A stretch of 64,000 nt of DNA, taken from Brevundimonas sp. SH203 (lineage in GTDB: Bacteria > Pseudomonadota > Alphaproteobacteria > Caulobacterales > Caulobacteraceae). Location: contig NZ_BDMM01000004.1 of assembly GCF_002157625.1 (NCBI RefSeq), positions 186,001 to 250,000 of the forward strand. The letters run 5' to 3'. Made by a program: the position numbers and the translations under genes. The notes under the pieces are model-generated. The model searched no databases. It was not told the DNA's origin and was given only the letters and a program-made list of their open reading frames with translations. The stretch's first letter is position 1; each line of letters opens with the position of its first letter. Below are positions 47,312-55,264 of this stretch, piece after piece.

Positions 47312-49264
47312 CTACGGCCGGCCGACCAGTTGGTCGACCGAGCCGGTGGTCACGGGATGATAGAGCGGGCGGGCCTCGGCGTAGATGCGGCGGGCGTTGG
47401 CGCGGCCCCAGTCGCCCTCGTTCCACAGGGTCTGGAACAGGGGCAGGACGAACTTGCGGCGGCCCTGGCTGGTCAGGAATTTCTCGGCCGTGTCGACCGC
47501 CGGCTGGTAGCGATGCGCCAGGGCGATCTGCAGCCAGGCGAAGGTCAGTTCGCTGTTGCCCTCGTTCGCCAGGTTCAGGGTGCGCTCCAGATCGGCCAGC
47601 TGCGCATTGGTCAGCCAGTCGGCGCCCGCGCGCAGGCCGTCGGGACGCCAGCCCAGGAAACGCTGGCGCTGCTGGGTGTTCCAGCCCGCCCATGGGATGG
47701 CCGAGGCCGGTCCCTTGTCCTTGAAGAAGGCGACGGCCGCAGCATCCACCGGCTCGAAAGCGTGGGAGACGGGGGCGACGGCGTTGGACGGCAGGCCCGG
47801 CTGATAGACCCAGGCGTCCAGCTGCAACTGGGATTCCAGGGCTGCGTCGCCCTTCACCAGATTGGCGCGGATGTCGTCCAGGAACATGGCCGTGGTCATC
47901 GGCCGATAGGCGTTGCGGTCGAAATAGCCGCGCAGCCAGGCGTCGAACCGATCCCGCCCGACGGTGCGTTCGATGGTCCGCAGGAACAGGGCGCCCTTCT
48001 CATAGGCGATGTCGTTCATGCCGTCGTCGGGGTCGCGGCCCTTCAGGTCCAGATGCAGCCGGGTGTCGGCGGCCGGCAGGGACTTCAGCGTGTCCTGAAG
48101 GCTGTCCCAGCCCAGCACCTGCTCCTGCATGGCCCGGTCGCGGCCATAGACCGACTCCATGATCCGGTTCTCGAAATAGACGGTGAAGCCCTCGTTCAGC
48201 CAGAAGTCGTTCCAGGTGGCGTTCGTCACCAGATTGCCCGACCAGGAGTGGGCCAGTTCGTGCGCGACCAGCGACACCAGCGAGCGGTCGCCGGCGATGA
48301 TGGTCGGGGTGGCGAAGGTCAGCTTCGGGTTCTCCATCCCACCGAACGGGAAGGAGGGCGGCAGGACCAGAAGGTCGTAGCGGCCCCAGCGATAGGGGCC
48401 GTACAGCCGCTCGGCCGCCGTCACCATCTGGGCGGTCGGCTCCAGCTCCCACTGGGCGGCGCGCAGGCGGCTGGGCTCGGTCCAGACCCCGGTGCGGCCG
48501 TCGAACGGGGCGAAGGCGATGTCGCCGACGCCCAGCGCGATCAGATAGGGCGGGATCGGATTGTTCATCCTGAAACGCCAGGTCTTCATCCCGTTTCCGG
48601 CCGGCTCGCCGTTCGGCGTCAGATGGTCGGCGCTCATCACCACGGTCAGGTCTTCGGGCGCGGTGATGCGGGCGGAATAGGTCTGTCGGATGCCGGGGCT
48701 GTCCTGGGTCGGAACCCAGGTGCGGGTCAGGATCGCCTGGCCCTGGCTGAACAGATAGGGTTTTTGACCGCCCGCCGTCTGGCTGGGGTTCAGCCATTGC
48801 AGCGCCGCCGCGTCGGGCCGGGTCGAATAGCGGATGGTGATCTTGCGGCGCTCGTTGGCGGCGAAGGCCGGGAAATAGACGGTCAGGGGCTGGCCCTTGA
48901 CGGCGTCATTGTCCCCGACCACGAAGCGCAGCGGCTGTCCGGCGGCGTCGCGCACGTCCTGGATGTCCAGGTTGCGGATGTCCAGGATCACCTCGTTGGC
49001 GCCCGGAACCGCCAGGATGTCCAGGGTCGCCGTGCCCGACAGGATCTTGGCGTCGAAGTCAGCGGTCAGGTCCAGGGCCACGTCGACCACGCGGGCGATC
49101 TCGGGCCGGGCGTAGGTGTGGCTGTCGACCGCCTCCGGGCCCGGCGCGGGGGCGATGGCGGGCGGGGTCATGGATGCGCCGCCAGGGGTGGTGGAGCAGG
49201 CGCTGACCCCCAGGGCGGCGGCGATGGCGAGGGCGGAAACGAGACCGAGCGCTTGGCGCTTCAT
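47312..49264 (-). CDS. M1-family aminopeptidase lipoprotein (LTA4H-like)
   Basis: This 650-residue zinc aminopeptidase has a lipoprotein signal with the lipobox GVSAC. The M1 exopeptidase motif is GGMENPKLTFATP (in place of GAMEN), and the zinc site is HELAHSWSGNLV with Glu in WLNEGFTVYFE. A C-terminal helical domain (about 490-640) places it near leukotriene A4 hydrolase. It probably trims peptides at the cell envelope. The start at 49264 gives the proper signal peptide. Confidence 0.93.
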   Translation of the reverse strand: MKRQALGLVSALAIAAALGVSACSTTPGGASMTPPAIAPAPGPEAVDSHTYARPEIARVVDVALDLTADFDAKILSGTATLDILAVPGANEVILDIRNLDIQDVRDAAGQPLRFVVGDNDAVKGQPLTVYFPAFAANERRKITIRYSTRPDAAALQWLNPSQTAGGQKPYLFSQGQAILTRTWVPTQDSPGIRQTYSARITAPEDLTVVMSADHLTPNGEPAGNGMKTWRFRMNNPIPPYLIALGVGDIAFAPFDGRTGVWTEPSRLRAAQWELEPTAQMVTAAERLYGPYRWGRYDLLVLPPSFPFGGMENPKLTFATPTIIAGDRSLVSLVAHELAHSWSGNLVTNATWNDFWLNEGFTVYFENRIMESVYGRDRAMQEQVLGWDSLQDTLKSLPAADTRLHLDLKGRDPDDGMNDIAYEKGALFLRTIERTVGRDRFDAWLRGYFDRNAYRPMTTAMFLDDIRANLVKGDAALESQLQLDAWVYQPGLPSNAVAPVSHAFEPVDAAAVAFFKDKGPASAIPWAGWNTQQRQRFLGWRPDGLRAGADWLTNAQLADLERTLNLANEGNSELTFAWLQIALAHRYQPAVDTAEKFLTSQGRRKFVLPLFQTLWNEGDWGRANARRIYAEARPLYHPVTTGSVDQLVGRP

Positions 49265-49326
49265 CGGGATTGTCCTGGGCTGATCTTTGCGATTGGCCCG
49301 GAGAACGCGCGGAAACGCGAAAAAGA

Positions 49327-50577
49327 TCAAGCCTCGGCGCGAACCGGCGCATGATGGGCGCGGAACAGCCGTCCCCGCTCGGCGAACAGCACGAAAGCCA
49401 GGGCGACCGCGCCGAACAGGGTGAAGCCCGCCGCCATCGGAACCGTGGTGCCGTTGAACTGCTGGCCCACCGCAAAGCCCAAGAGCGAGCCGGCGATGGT
49501 CGAGACGAAGCCTTGGATCGAGGCGGCGGTGCCGGCGATATGGCCCATCGTCTCCATGGCCATGGCGCCGAAATTGCCGGCGATCAGGCCGAAGCAGAAC
49601 ATGGTCAGGGTCTGCAGCACCGCGAAGGTCCAGATCGATTCATGGCCGCTGATCGCCACCGCCGCATGGAGGGCGGAAATGGCGGTGAAGCCGATCAGGG
49701 CCGCGTGCGAAATCTTGCGCGACCCCAGCTTGACCACCATGCGGGCGTTGACCAGCGACGCCGCCGCGATGCCGCCCGCGATCAGGGCGAAGATGGCCGG
49801 AAAGGCCGCCTCGGCGTGGAAGACGTCGGCGAAGATCTGCTGGGACGAGTTGATGAAGCCGAACAGCGCCCCGGTGATCGCCGTCATGGCCAGCGTATAG
49901 CCGACGGCGGTGCGATCCGTCAGCGCGACCCGATAGGCCGAGGCCAGGCGCCTGACCTGGATCGGCAGTCGGTCCTGCGGCTTCAGCGTCTCGGGCAGGC
50001 GAAGGGACGCCCAGACCATCAGGCCCACGCCGATCAGGCCCAGTCCCGCGAAGATCCAGCGCCACGGCCCGACCAGCATGATCATCTGGCCGATGGACGG
50101 CGCCAGGATCGGCACGCCCAGGAAGACCAGGAAGCTGAACGACATGACTCGCGCCATGGTGCGCCCCTCGTAGCGGTCGCGCACGATGGAGACGGCCAGA
50201 ACGCGGGTGCAGGCGCTGCCCAGACCCTGGCCGATCCGCGCCAGGATCAGCATGTCGAAGGTCGGCGCCAGGGTCGCCAGAAGGCTGAACACCACATAGA
50301 GGCCCACCCCGACCATCAGCACCGGCTTTCGCCCGAACCGATCCGCCAGCGGCCCATAGATCAGCTGCGCCCCGCCGAAGCCCAGCAGATAGGCCGTGAC
50401 CACCCACTGGCGGCTGTTGGCGTTCGCCACCCCCAGATCGGCGCCGATGTGCGGCAGGGCCGGCAGCATGGAGTCGATGGCCAGGGCGTTCAGCGCCATC
50501 ATCAGGGCGATCAGACAGACGAACTCGACGAAACCGGGTTCCTTCTTGGCGGGGGCTGACGCGAGGGAAGACGACAT
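49327..50577 (-). CDS. MFS exporter, Bcr/CflA family
   Basis: This 416-residue protein has 12 transmembrane helices and the motif-A loop GPLADRFGRKPVLMVG between helices 2 and 3. The N-terminal ALNALAIDSMLPALPHIGADL is typical of the Bcr/CflA drug-resistance branch. These pumps export bicyclomycin, chloramphenicol or other small compounds using protons; the substrate cannot be predicted. The 3' end lies 62 bases upstream of the M1 peptidase gene start, on the same strand. Confidence 0.92.
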   Translation of the reverse strand: MSSSLASAPAKKEPGFVEFVCLIALMMALNALAIDSMLPALPHIGADLGVANANSRQWVVTAYLLGFGGAQLIYGPLADRFGRKPVLMVGVGLYVVFSLLATLAPTFDMLILARIGQGLGSACTRVLAVSIVRDRYEGRTMARVMSFSFLVFLGVPILAPSIGQMIMLVGPWRWIFAGLGLIGVGLMVWASLRLPETLKPQDRLPIQVRRLASAYRVALTDRTAVGYTLAMTAITGALFGFINSSQQIFADVFHAEAAFPAIFALIAGGIAAASLVNARMVVKLGSRKISHAALIGFTAISALHAAVAISGHESIWTFAVLQTLTMFCFGLIAGNFGAMAMETMGHIAGTAASIQGFVSTIAGSLLGFAVGQQFNGTTVPMAAGFTLFGAVALAFVLFAERGRLFRAHHAPVRAEA

Positions 50578-50705
50578 CCGAGCCAGATGCGCCCCCCTGC
50601 CCCGATCCGCAACCGTGCGCCTGTCATAAATTGCTGCAATGCAGCGAAATCGAGATTGACCGGCCGGCGCCTCGCCAAAGCCAAGAAGCTTCGCTAGAGG
50701 AAGTC

Positions 50706-52151
50706 ATGACAGAACAGATGACAGCACAGGCGGCGCTGGACCGCCTCGAAACCCTCTACACCCAATCCGTGACCAACCTGCGCGACGCCGTGCGGGATTT
50801 CGTCGAGACCGGCGCGCGGCCCGATCCGCTGAAACGCGCCGAAGGGGTGTTCGCCTATCCCGAACTTCGCATCCGCTGGGACGGGGATCGCCCCCAGGAC
50901 CTGGAGCCGCGCGCCTACGCCCGGCTGTCGAAACAGGGCAGCTACGCCACCACCGTCACGCGGCCGGACCTGTTCCGCCCCTATCTGACCGAACAGCTGG
51001 GCCTGTTGGAACAGGAATACAATGCGACCTTCGAGGTCGGAGTGTCGCGTCAGGAAATCCCCTTCCCCTATGTGACCGACGGGCTGGAGGTCGCGCTGGA
51101 CCGGTCGATGACGGCCGCCTTGGCGCGCTGGTTCCCGACCCCGGACCTGGCCCATATCGGCGATGAGATCGCCGACGGCCTGTTCGAGATGGGGGGCGAC
51201 TTCCCCCTGTCGCACTTCGACGGCCTTCGCACCGACTTCTCGCTGGCGCGGCTGAAACACTATACCGGCGCGCCGGTGGACGACGTTCAGTCCTATGTCC
51301 TGTTCACCAACTACAATCGCTATGTCGACGAGTTCGTGCGCTGGGCCATCGAACAGCTCCAGACGCCGGGCACGCCCTATGAGACGCTGTCGTGCGCCGG
51401 CGGGGTCGTCATCACGCGCGACACGCCCAACCCCGAGGCGGCGATCAGCGACACGGCCTGGAAGAAGCACCAGATGCCGGCCTATCACCTGACCGCGCCG
51501 GGTCATAAGGGCGTGACCCTGGTCAACATCGGCGTCGGCCCGTCCAACGCCAAGACGATCACGGATCACCTGGCCGTCACCCGCCCGCACGTCTGGCTGA
51601 TGATCGGTCACTGCGGCGGCCTGCGCGCCAGCCAGACCATCGGCGACTATGTGCTGGCCCACGCCTATCTGCGCGACGACCATGTGCTGGACGCGGTCCT
51701 GCCGCCCGACATCCCGATCCCGTCGATCGCCGAGGTCCAGCGCGCCCTGTACGACGCCACCAAGTCGGTCAGCGGCATGCCGGGCGACGAGGTCAAGCTG
51801 AGGCTGCGCACCGGCACCGTCGTCACCACCGACGACCGGAACTGGGAGCTGCGCTATTCCAAGTCGGCCCTGCGCTTCAACCAGAGCCGGGCCGTCGCCA
51901 TCGACATGGAAAGCGCCACCATCGCCGCCCAGGGCTATCGCTTCCGCGTGCCCTACGGGACGTTGCTGTGCGTGTCGGACAAGCCGCTGCACGGGGAGAT
52001 CAAACTGCCGGGCCAGGCCAACCGCTTCTACGAAGGCTCGATCTCGGAACACCTGCAGATCGGCATCCAGGCGGTCGACCTGATGCGCAGCGAAGGCTCG
52101 CGCCTGCACTCGCGCAAACTCCGCGCCTTCGACGAGCCGCCGTTCCGCTAA
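50706..52151 (+). CDS. amn: AMP nucleosidase
   Basis: This 481-residue enzyme cleaves AMP to adenine and ribose 5-phosphate. The N-terminal AMP nucleosidase domain (to about 190) has RPYLTEQLGLLEQEYN, and a phosphorylase-like domain has IGHCGGLRASQTIGDYVLAHAY and the substrate-binding AIDMESATIAAQGYRF. It lies divergent to the MFS gene. The ATG at 50706 is used, as upstream codons add no family sequence. It may balance adenylates under stress. Confidence 0.95.
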   Translation: MTEQMTAQAALDRLETLYTQSVTNLRDAVRDFVETGARPDPLKRAEGVFAYPELRIRWDGDRPQDLEPRAYARLSKQGSYATTVTRPDLFRPYLTEQLGLLEQEYNATFEVGVSRQEIPFPYVTDGLEVALDRSMTAALARWFPTPDLAHIGDEIADGLFEMGGDFPLSHFDGLRTDFSLARLKHYTGAPVDDVQSYVLFTNYNRYVDEFVRWAIEQLQTPGTPYETLSCAGGVVITRDTPNPEAAISDTAWKKHQMPAYHLTAPGHKGVTLVNIGVGPSNAKTITDHLAVTRPHVWLMIGHCGGLRASQTIGDYVLAHAYLRDDHVLDAVLPPDIPIPSIAEVQRALYDATKSVSGMPGDEVKLRLRTGTVVTTDDRNWELRYSKSALRFNQSRAVAIDMESATIAAQGYRFRVPYGTLLCVSDKPLHGEIKLPGQANRFYEGSISEHLQIGIQAVDLMRSEGSRLHSRKLRAFDEPPFR

Positions 52152-52162
52152 GGCGAGAAAGT

Positions 52163-52307
52163 CTCCTCCCCACTCGTGGGGAGGGGGACCGCGGAGCGGT
52201 GGAGGGGTTGTTGAAATCCCACCGGCGCCTGCAGCCAGCAAAGAACCCCTCCGTCTCTCCGCTACGCTTCGAGCCACCTCCCCGCTTCGCAGGGAGGAGA
52301 CGAACCT
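52163..52307. repeat. Two palindromic repeat copies in head-to-head (inverted) arrangement
   Basis: Copy one (52163-52215, forward) has CCTCCCCAC-TC-GTGGGGAGG, GGGACCGCGGAGCGGTGGAGG and TTGTTGAA. Copy two (about 52230-52307, reverse) has the same blocks in the other orientation. The pair sits between the convergent amn and metallophosphoesterase genes, 12 bases after the amn stop, and could end both transcripts. Confidence 0.78.
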
Positions 52308-52314
52308 GAGGTCT

Positions 52315-53166
52315 TTAGACCGCCGCCTTTTCCAGTTCCCCCGGTTCGACCGGGCTGGGGGCGGTGGCGGCCTTGCGGGTGTCCTGGCGGCGCGGCAGTC
52401 GCCAGACCTGATGGGACCGATAGTTCGCGCCGTCCCAGGCCAGGGCCGTGACGGTGATGGTCCTGGCGTCCCAGTCGATCTGGTTGAAGCCGGGGGGTGC
52501 GCCGCGCTCGCGGTGCGACAGGGTTCCGCATCCCACCGCATAGGAGCAGTGGTCCGCCAGCGGGATCGGCATGGCGAAGGGCACGTGGACGTGGCCCGTC
52601 ATGATCAGGTCGACGCCTGCCTCGGCGAAGATCAGGGCCGCCTCGTCGCCGCGCTTGACGTCGCCGGTCATCGGCGTGCCGACCATTTCGATCAGCGGAT
52701 GGTGGCAGGCCAGAATCCGCAACGCCCCGATCGGCGCCTGACGCAGGGCCTCGGCCGCTCGGCGCGTCTGGTCCAGGTCGATGACGCCCTTGGACCAGTT
52801 GGGCCGGGCCTGCCAGCCGCGCGCGGTGACCACTCCGCGCACCATGACCGCATCGCTGCGGAACTGGCCGTCGTGGGCGGGAAAGCCCGTCTCCGTCTCG
52901 AAGGCCCGCCACGGATGAAACACCCGCGCCACCGCGTCCCAATAGGGCACGTCGTGATTGCCGACGATGACGAAGCGCGGTTCGGGCATGGCGCGCATCC
53001 AGGCGCCGGCGGCCTTGAACTCGTCGGGATAGCCCTTCTGGGTGATGTCGCCGGTGATCAGCACCAGATCGTTGGGCGTGGCGTGGGCGTAGTCCAGGGC
53101 GGCGGCGCAGGCCTTCTTGTGTTCGCAGCCGAAATGGACGTCGGAGAACTGAAGAACCCGCCCCAT
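52315..53166 (-). CDS. Calcineurin-like metallophosphoesterase
   Basis: This 283-residue protein has all five phosphoesterase motifs: SDVHFG, ITGDITQKG, GNHDVPY, ACHHPL and TGHVHVPF, with the two-metal ligands intact. Close relatives include 3',5'-cyclic-nucleotide and UDP-diacylglucosamine-type hydrolases, so the substrate is undetermined. The ATG at 53166 shares one base with the stop of the lipid-kinase gene upstream, so both are one operon. The EcfG promoter at 54122 should drive them. Confidence 0.93.
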   Translation of the reverse strand: MGRVLQFSDVHFGCEHKKACAAALDYAHATPNDLVLITGDITQKGYPDEFKAAGAWMRAMPEPRFVIVGNHDVPYWDAVARVFHPWRAFETETGFPAHDGQFRSDAVMVRGVVTARGWQARPNWSKGVIDLDQTRRAAEALRQAPIGALRILACHHPLIEMVGTPMTGDVKRGDEAALIFAEAGVDLIMTGHVHVPFAMPIPLADHCSYAVGCGTLSHRERGAPPGFNQIDWDARTITVTALAWDGANYRSHQVWRLPRRQDTRKAATAPSPVEPGELEKAAV

Positions 53167-54113
53167 TACAGGCTGTCCTCGGCCGAGGGCGGCCGGGGCG
53201 CCAGGGCCTTGAAGGCCTTGGGCGCGAAACGGATCACGGCGTCGGGCTTGAGCAGAAGCGGCTCGCCGTCGATGACCGCCGGAATCCTGGAGCGCGCCCG
53301 AACCTCGATCCGTTTGGCCGGGCGGGTGGAAACGGCCGGGTCGTGGCGCCAGTCGCTGAACAGGGCGTTGGCGGCCAGGCGAAAGGCCTGGGTCGCGTCC
53401 GAGGGGTCCATGGCCGCCGCCTCCAGCCCCACGGGGTCCTCCATCGCCTTGGAGATCATCGGGCTGATCAGCACCAGCGCCTCGGTGCGCCGCTTCTCGC
53501 CCCCGTCCAGGGTGAACCGCAGCCGGCCGGAGAAGGCGCGTTTGAAGGCCCGGCGCGCATATTGCCAGGCCAGTTTGATCTTGCCCGTCCGCATCGCCTC
53601 GCGCGCCGGCGCCCACAGGGCGGGCGACCCCAGGATGGCCGCGCAGTAGAAATACTCCCCCTGCACCTCCCCGCCCGAGACGGGCTGGGCCTCGCCCTCC
53701 TCCAGGGCGCGCTTCAGGGCCAGCTTCCAGTCGGCCGTGCCGTAAAGCGCCTTGGGCAGCATGTTCATGGTGCCGCCCGGCAGCGGGGCGATCATCGGGC
53801 CGTCGGGCCGGGCCTTGGAGGCGACCGAGCGCGCCGTGCCGTCCCCGGCCAGGACGAAGATCACGTCCGGCCTGGCCGCGAAGGCGTCGGCGATGGCCTT
53901 GTCGAAGCCGCCGCCCTCAAGCGTCACGACCTCGGCCTTCAGATCATAGTCGGCCATGATCGCCTCGACCTCGGCGGCGGCGCGCGGCCCCACGCTGCCG
54001 GACAGGGGATTGACCAGCACCACGGCGTGGCTCAGCGGCGCGTGCGGCGTCAGCTTCGGCGCTTCGGCGGCCTCGGGCGGCGCGGGGGAAACGACTGTCG
54101 TATCAGGGGTCAT
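53166..54113 (-). CDS. Diacylglycerol/lipid kinase-family protein
   Basis: This 315-residue protein of the DAGK_cat fold has the nucleotide region VVLVNPLSGSVG, the glycine-rich LAGDGTARSVA (GGDGT-type, with Ala in place of the first Gly) and LPGGTMNMLPKAL. The C-terminal half is the usual beta-sandwich ending in DGEPLLLKPDAVIRF. The family phosphorylates diacylglycerol or sphingoid lipids. It is the first gene before the metallophosphoesterase. The start codon lies only 9 bases after the -10 of an EcfG promoter, so the mRNA may be leaderless. Confidence 0.9.
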   Translation of the reverse strand: MTPDTTVVSPAPPEAAEAPKLTPHAPLSHAVVLVNPLSGSVGPRAAAEVEAIMADYDLKAEVVTLEGGGFDKAIADAFAARPDVIFVLAGDGTARSVASKARPDGPMIAPLPGGTMNMLPKALYGTADWKLALKRALEEGEAQPVSGGEVQGEYFYCAAILGSPALWAPAREAMRTGKIKLAWQYARRAFKRAFSGRLRFTLDGGEKRRTEALVLISPMISKAMEDPVGLEAAAMDPSDATQAFRLAANALFSDWRHDPAVSTRPAKRIEVRARSRIPAVIDGEPLLLKPDAVIRFAPKAFKALAPRPPSAEDSL

Positions 54114-54121
54114 GCCGCCCG

Positions 54122-54146
54122 AACGCTCGGCGGTCGCGCCCGTTCC
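54122..54146 (-). promoter_or_regulatory. Sigma-EcfG promoter of the lipid-kinase/phosphoesterase operon
   Basis: The reverse strand has GGAAC (54146-54142), 16 bases, and CGTT (54125-54122). The expected start (about 54115) is within 3 bases of the ATG at 54113. It is divergent from the promoter at 54179. Confidence 0.7.
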
Positions 54147-54178
54147 GAACAAGCGTGGCCATATTTCGCGTCGACGAC

Positions 54179-54203
54179 GGAACCTATGCCGTCACATCAC
54201 GTT
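54179..54203 (+). promoter_or_regulatory. Sigma-EcfG promoter of the glycine-zipper lipoprotein gene
   Basis: GGAAC (54179-54183), 16 bases and CGTT (54200-54203) match the consensus exactly. Transcription from about 54210 gives a 35-nt leader before the ATG at 54245. Confidence 0.85.
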
Positions 54204-54244
54204 TCGACGCCTAGGGGCGATACCCAGGCACAGAGGATTTCACC

Positions 54245-54595
54245 ATGAACAAGGCGATCATCGCGATTGCAGGCGCCGGTCTGCTGGCTTCGGCCTGCGC
54301 CAGCGACCCGTATGGCTACAACAGCGGCCCGAACCAGACCGTCCGTCAGGGCGCGGTGGGCGCGGGCCTCGGCGCCGTCGCCGGCGCCATCATCGGCAAC
54401 AACGTCGGCGGCGGCAACGCGGCCACCGGCGCCCTGATCGGCGGCGCCCTGGGCGGCGCGGCGGGCGCGATCCGCGGCTCCAACCAGGATCGCAACAACC
54501 AGCAGCGTTATCGCGACAGCCAAGGTCGCTACTACTACTGCTACGACAACCGTCAGGACGAGTGCTACTGGGACAACGGTCAGCGTCGTTATTGA
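54245..54595 (+). CDS. Glycine-zipper lipoprotein, stress-regulated
   Basis: This 116-residue protein has a lipoprotein signal with the lipobox LASAC (Cys19). A glycine-zipper pair (GAVGAGLGAVAGAIIG and ATGALIGGALGGAAGAI) fits the glycine-zipper 2TM / SlyB-like type. The tail is Tyr/Asn/Gln/Arg-rich with two cysteines (YYYCYDNRQDECYW). It probably sits in the outer membrane. A perfect EcfG promoter lies upstream and a terminator downstream, so it looks like a single-gene member of the stress regulon. Confidence 0.88.
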   Translation: MNKAIIAIAGAGLLASACASDPYGYNSGPNQTVRQGAVGAGLGAVAGAIIGNNVGGGNAATGALIGGALGGAAGAIRGSNQDRNNQQRYRDSQGRYYYCYDNRQDECYWDNGQRRY

Positions 54596-54646
54596 TCGGT
54601 TCCAACAACTTGCCGGTCGCGCAAGGCGCGGACCGGCGTTAGGTTG

Positions 54647-54684
54647 AAGAGGCGGCTTGTCCACGGACGGGCCGCCTCTTTTGC
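54647..54684 (+). terminator. Rho-independent terminator after the glycine-zipper lipoprotein
   Basis: A 10-bp stem AAGAGGCGGC / GCCGCCTCTT with a 14-base loop (54647-54680) is followed by TTGCG. It lies about 50 bases past the stop. Confidence 0.7.
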
Positions 54685-54719
54685 GATACTGGGGCCGGTT
54701 CGCCGGCGGGAGGGCTGAG

Positions 54720-55181
54720 ATGACGCGATCTATCGGATTGGCAAAAGGACTGGCGGCGGCGGCCATCCTGACGACGGGCCTCGTCGCGGCCTGCGCGCCG
54801 ACGCCGAAACGCACCGCCCTGGTGGTGGGTGAATCGCTGTGCGCGCCGGGCCGGTTCGACATCTATTTCGTCGAGAACCAGGCGCGCCTGACCGAGCCGG
54901 CGGCGATGGTCCTCAAGGCGGCGGCGGAGAAGGCCAAGGGCTGCGACGTGCGCCGCGTGCGGGTGATGGGCCTGGCCGACGCCACGGGCGCGCCGGAAGC
55001 CAATCTGACCCTGTCGCAGAGACGGGCGCGCGCGGTGGTGACGGCCCTGACCGAGGCGGGGATGCCGGCGCCGCTGTTCGAGCTGAACGCGGCGGGCGAC
55101 GCGGGCGCTGTGACCGCCTCGGGCAAGGACGAGCCGCTGCGCCGTCGCGCCGAGGTCATCTACGAGGCCTATCCGCGCTGA
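54720..55181 (+). CDS. OmpA-family lipoprotein
   Basis: This 153-residue protein has a lipoprotein signal with the lipobox LVAAC (about Cys27). A C-terminal OmpA-like peptidoglycan-binding domain (about 50-150) has FDIYFVENQARLTEPA and the helix VRVMGLADATG, then LSQRRARAVVTALTEAG. It is expected to be anchored in the outer membrane and bind peptidoglycan. Its start follows GAGGGCTGAG; a longer frame to 54657 would run into the terminator. Confidence 0.9.
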   Translation: MTRSIGLAKGLAAAAILTTGLVAACAPTPKRTALVVGESLCAPGRFDIYFVENQARLTEPAAMVLKAAAEKAKGCDVRRVRVMGLADATGAPEANLTLSQRRARAVVTALTEAGMPAPLFELNAAGDAGAVTASGKDEPLRRRAEVIYEAYPR

Positions 55182-55264
55182 TCGACGCGGGGGGCGGGCC
55201 GGGCATGGCCGAGCGGCGCGCAAGACGTTAGGTTGCGCGCCTTCTTCCCTGTCGGAAACCGCGC

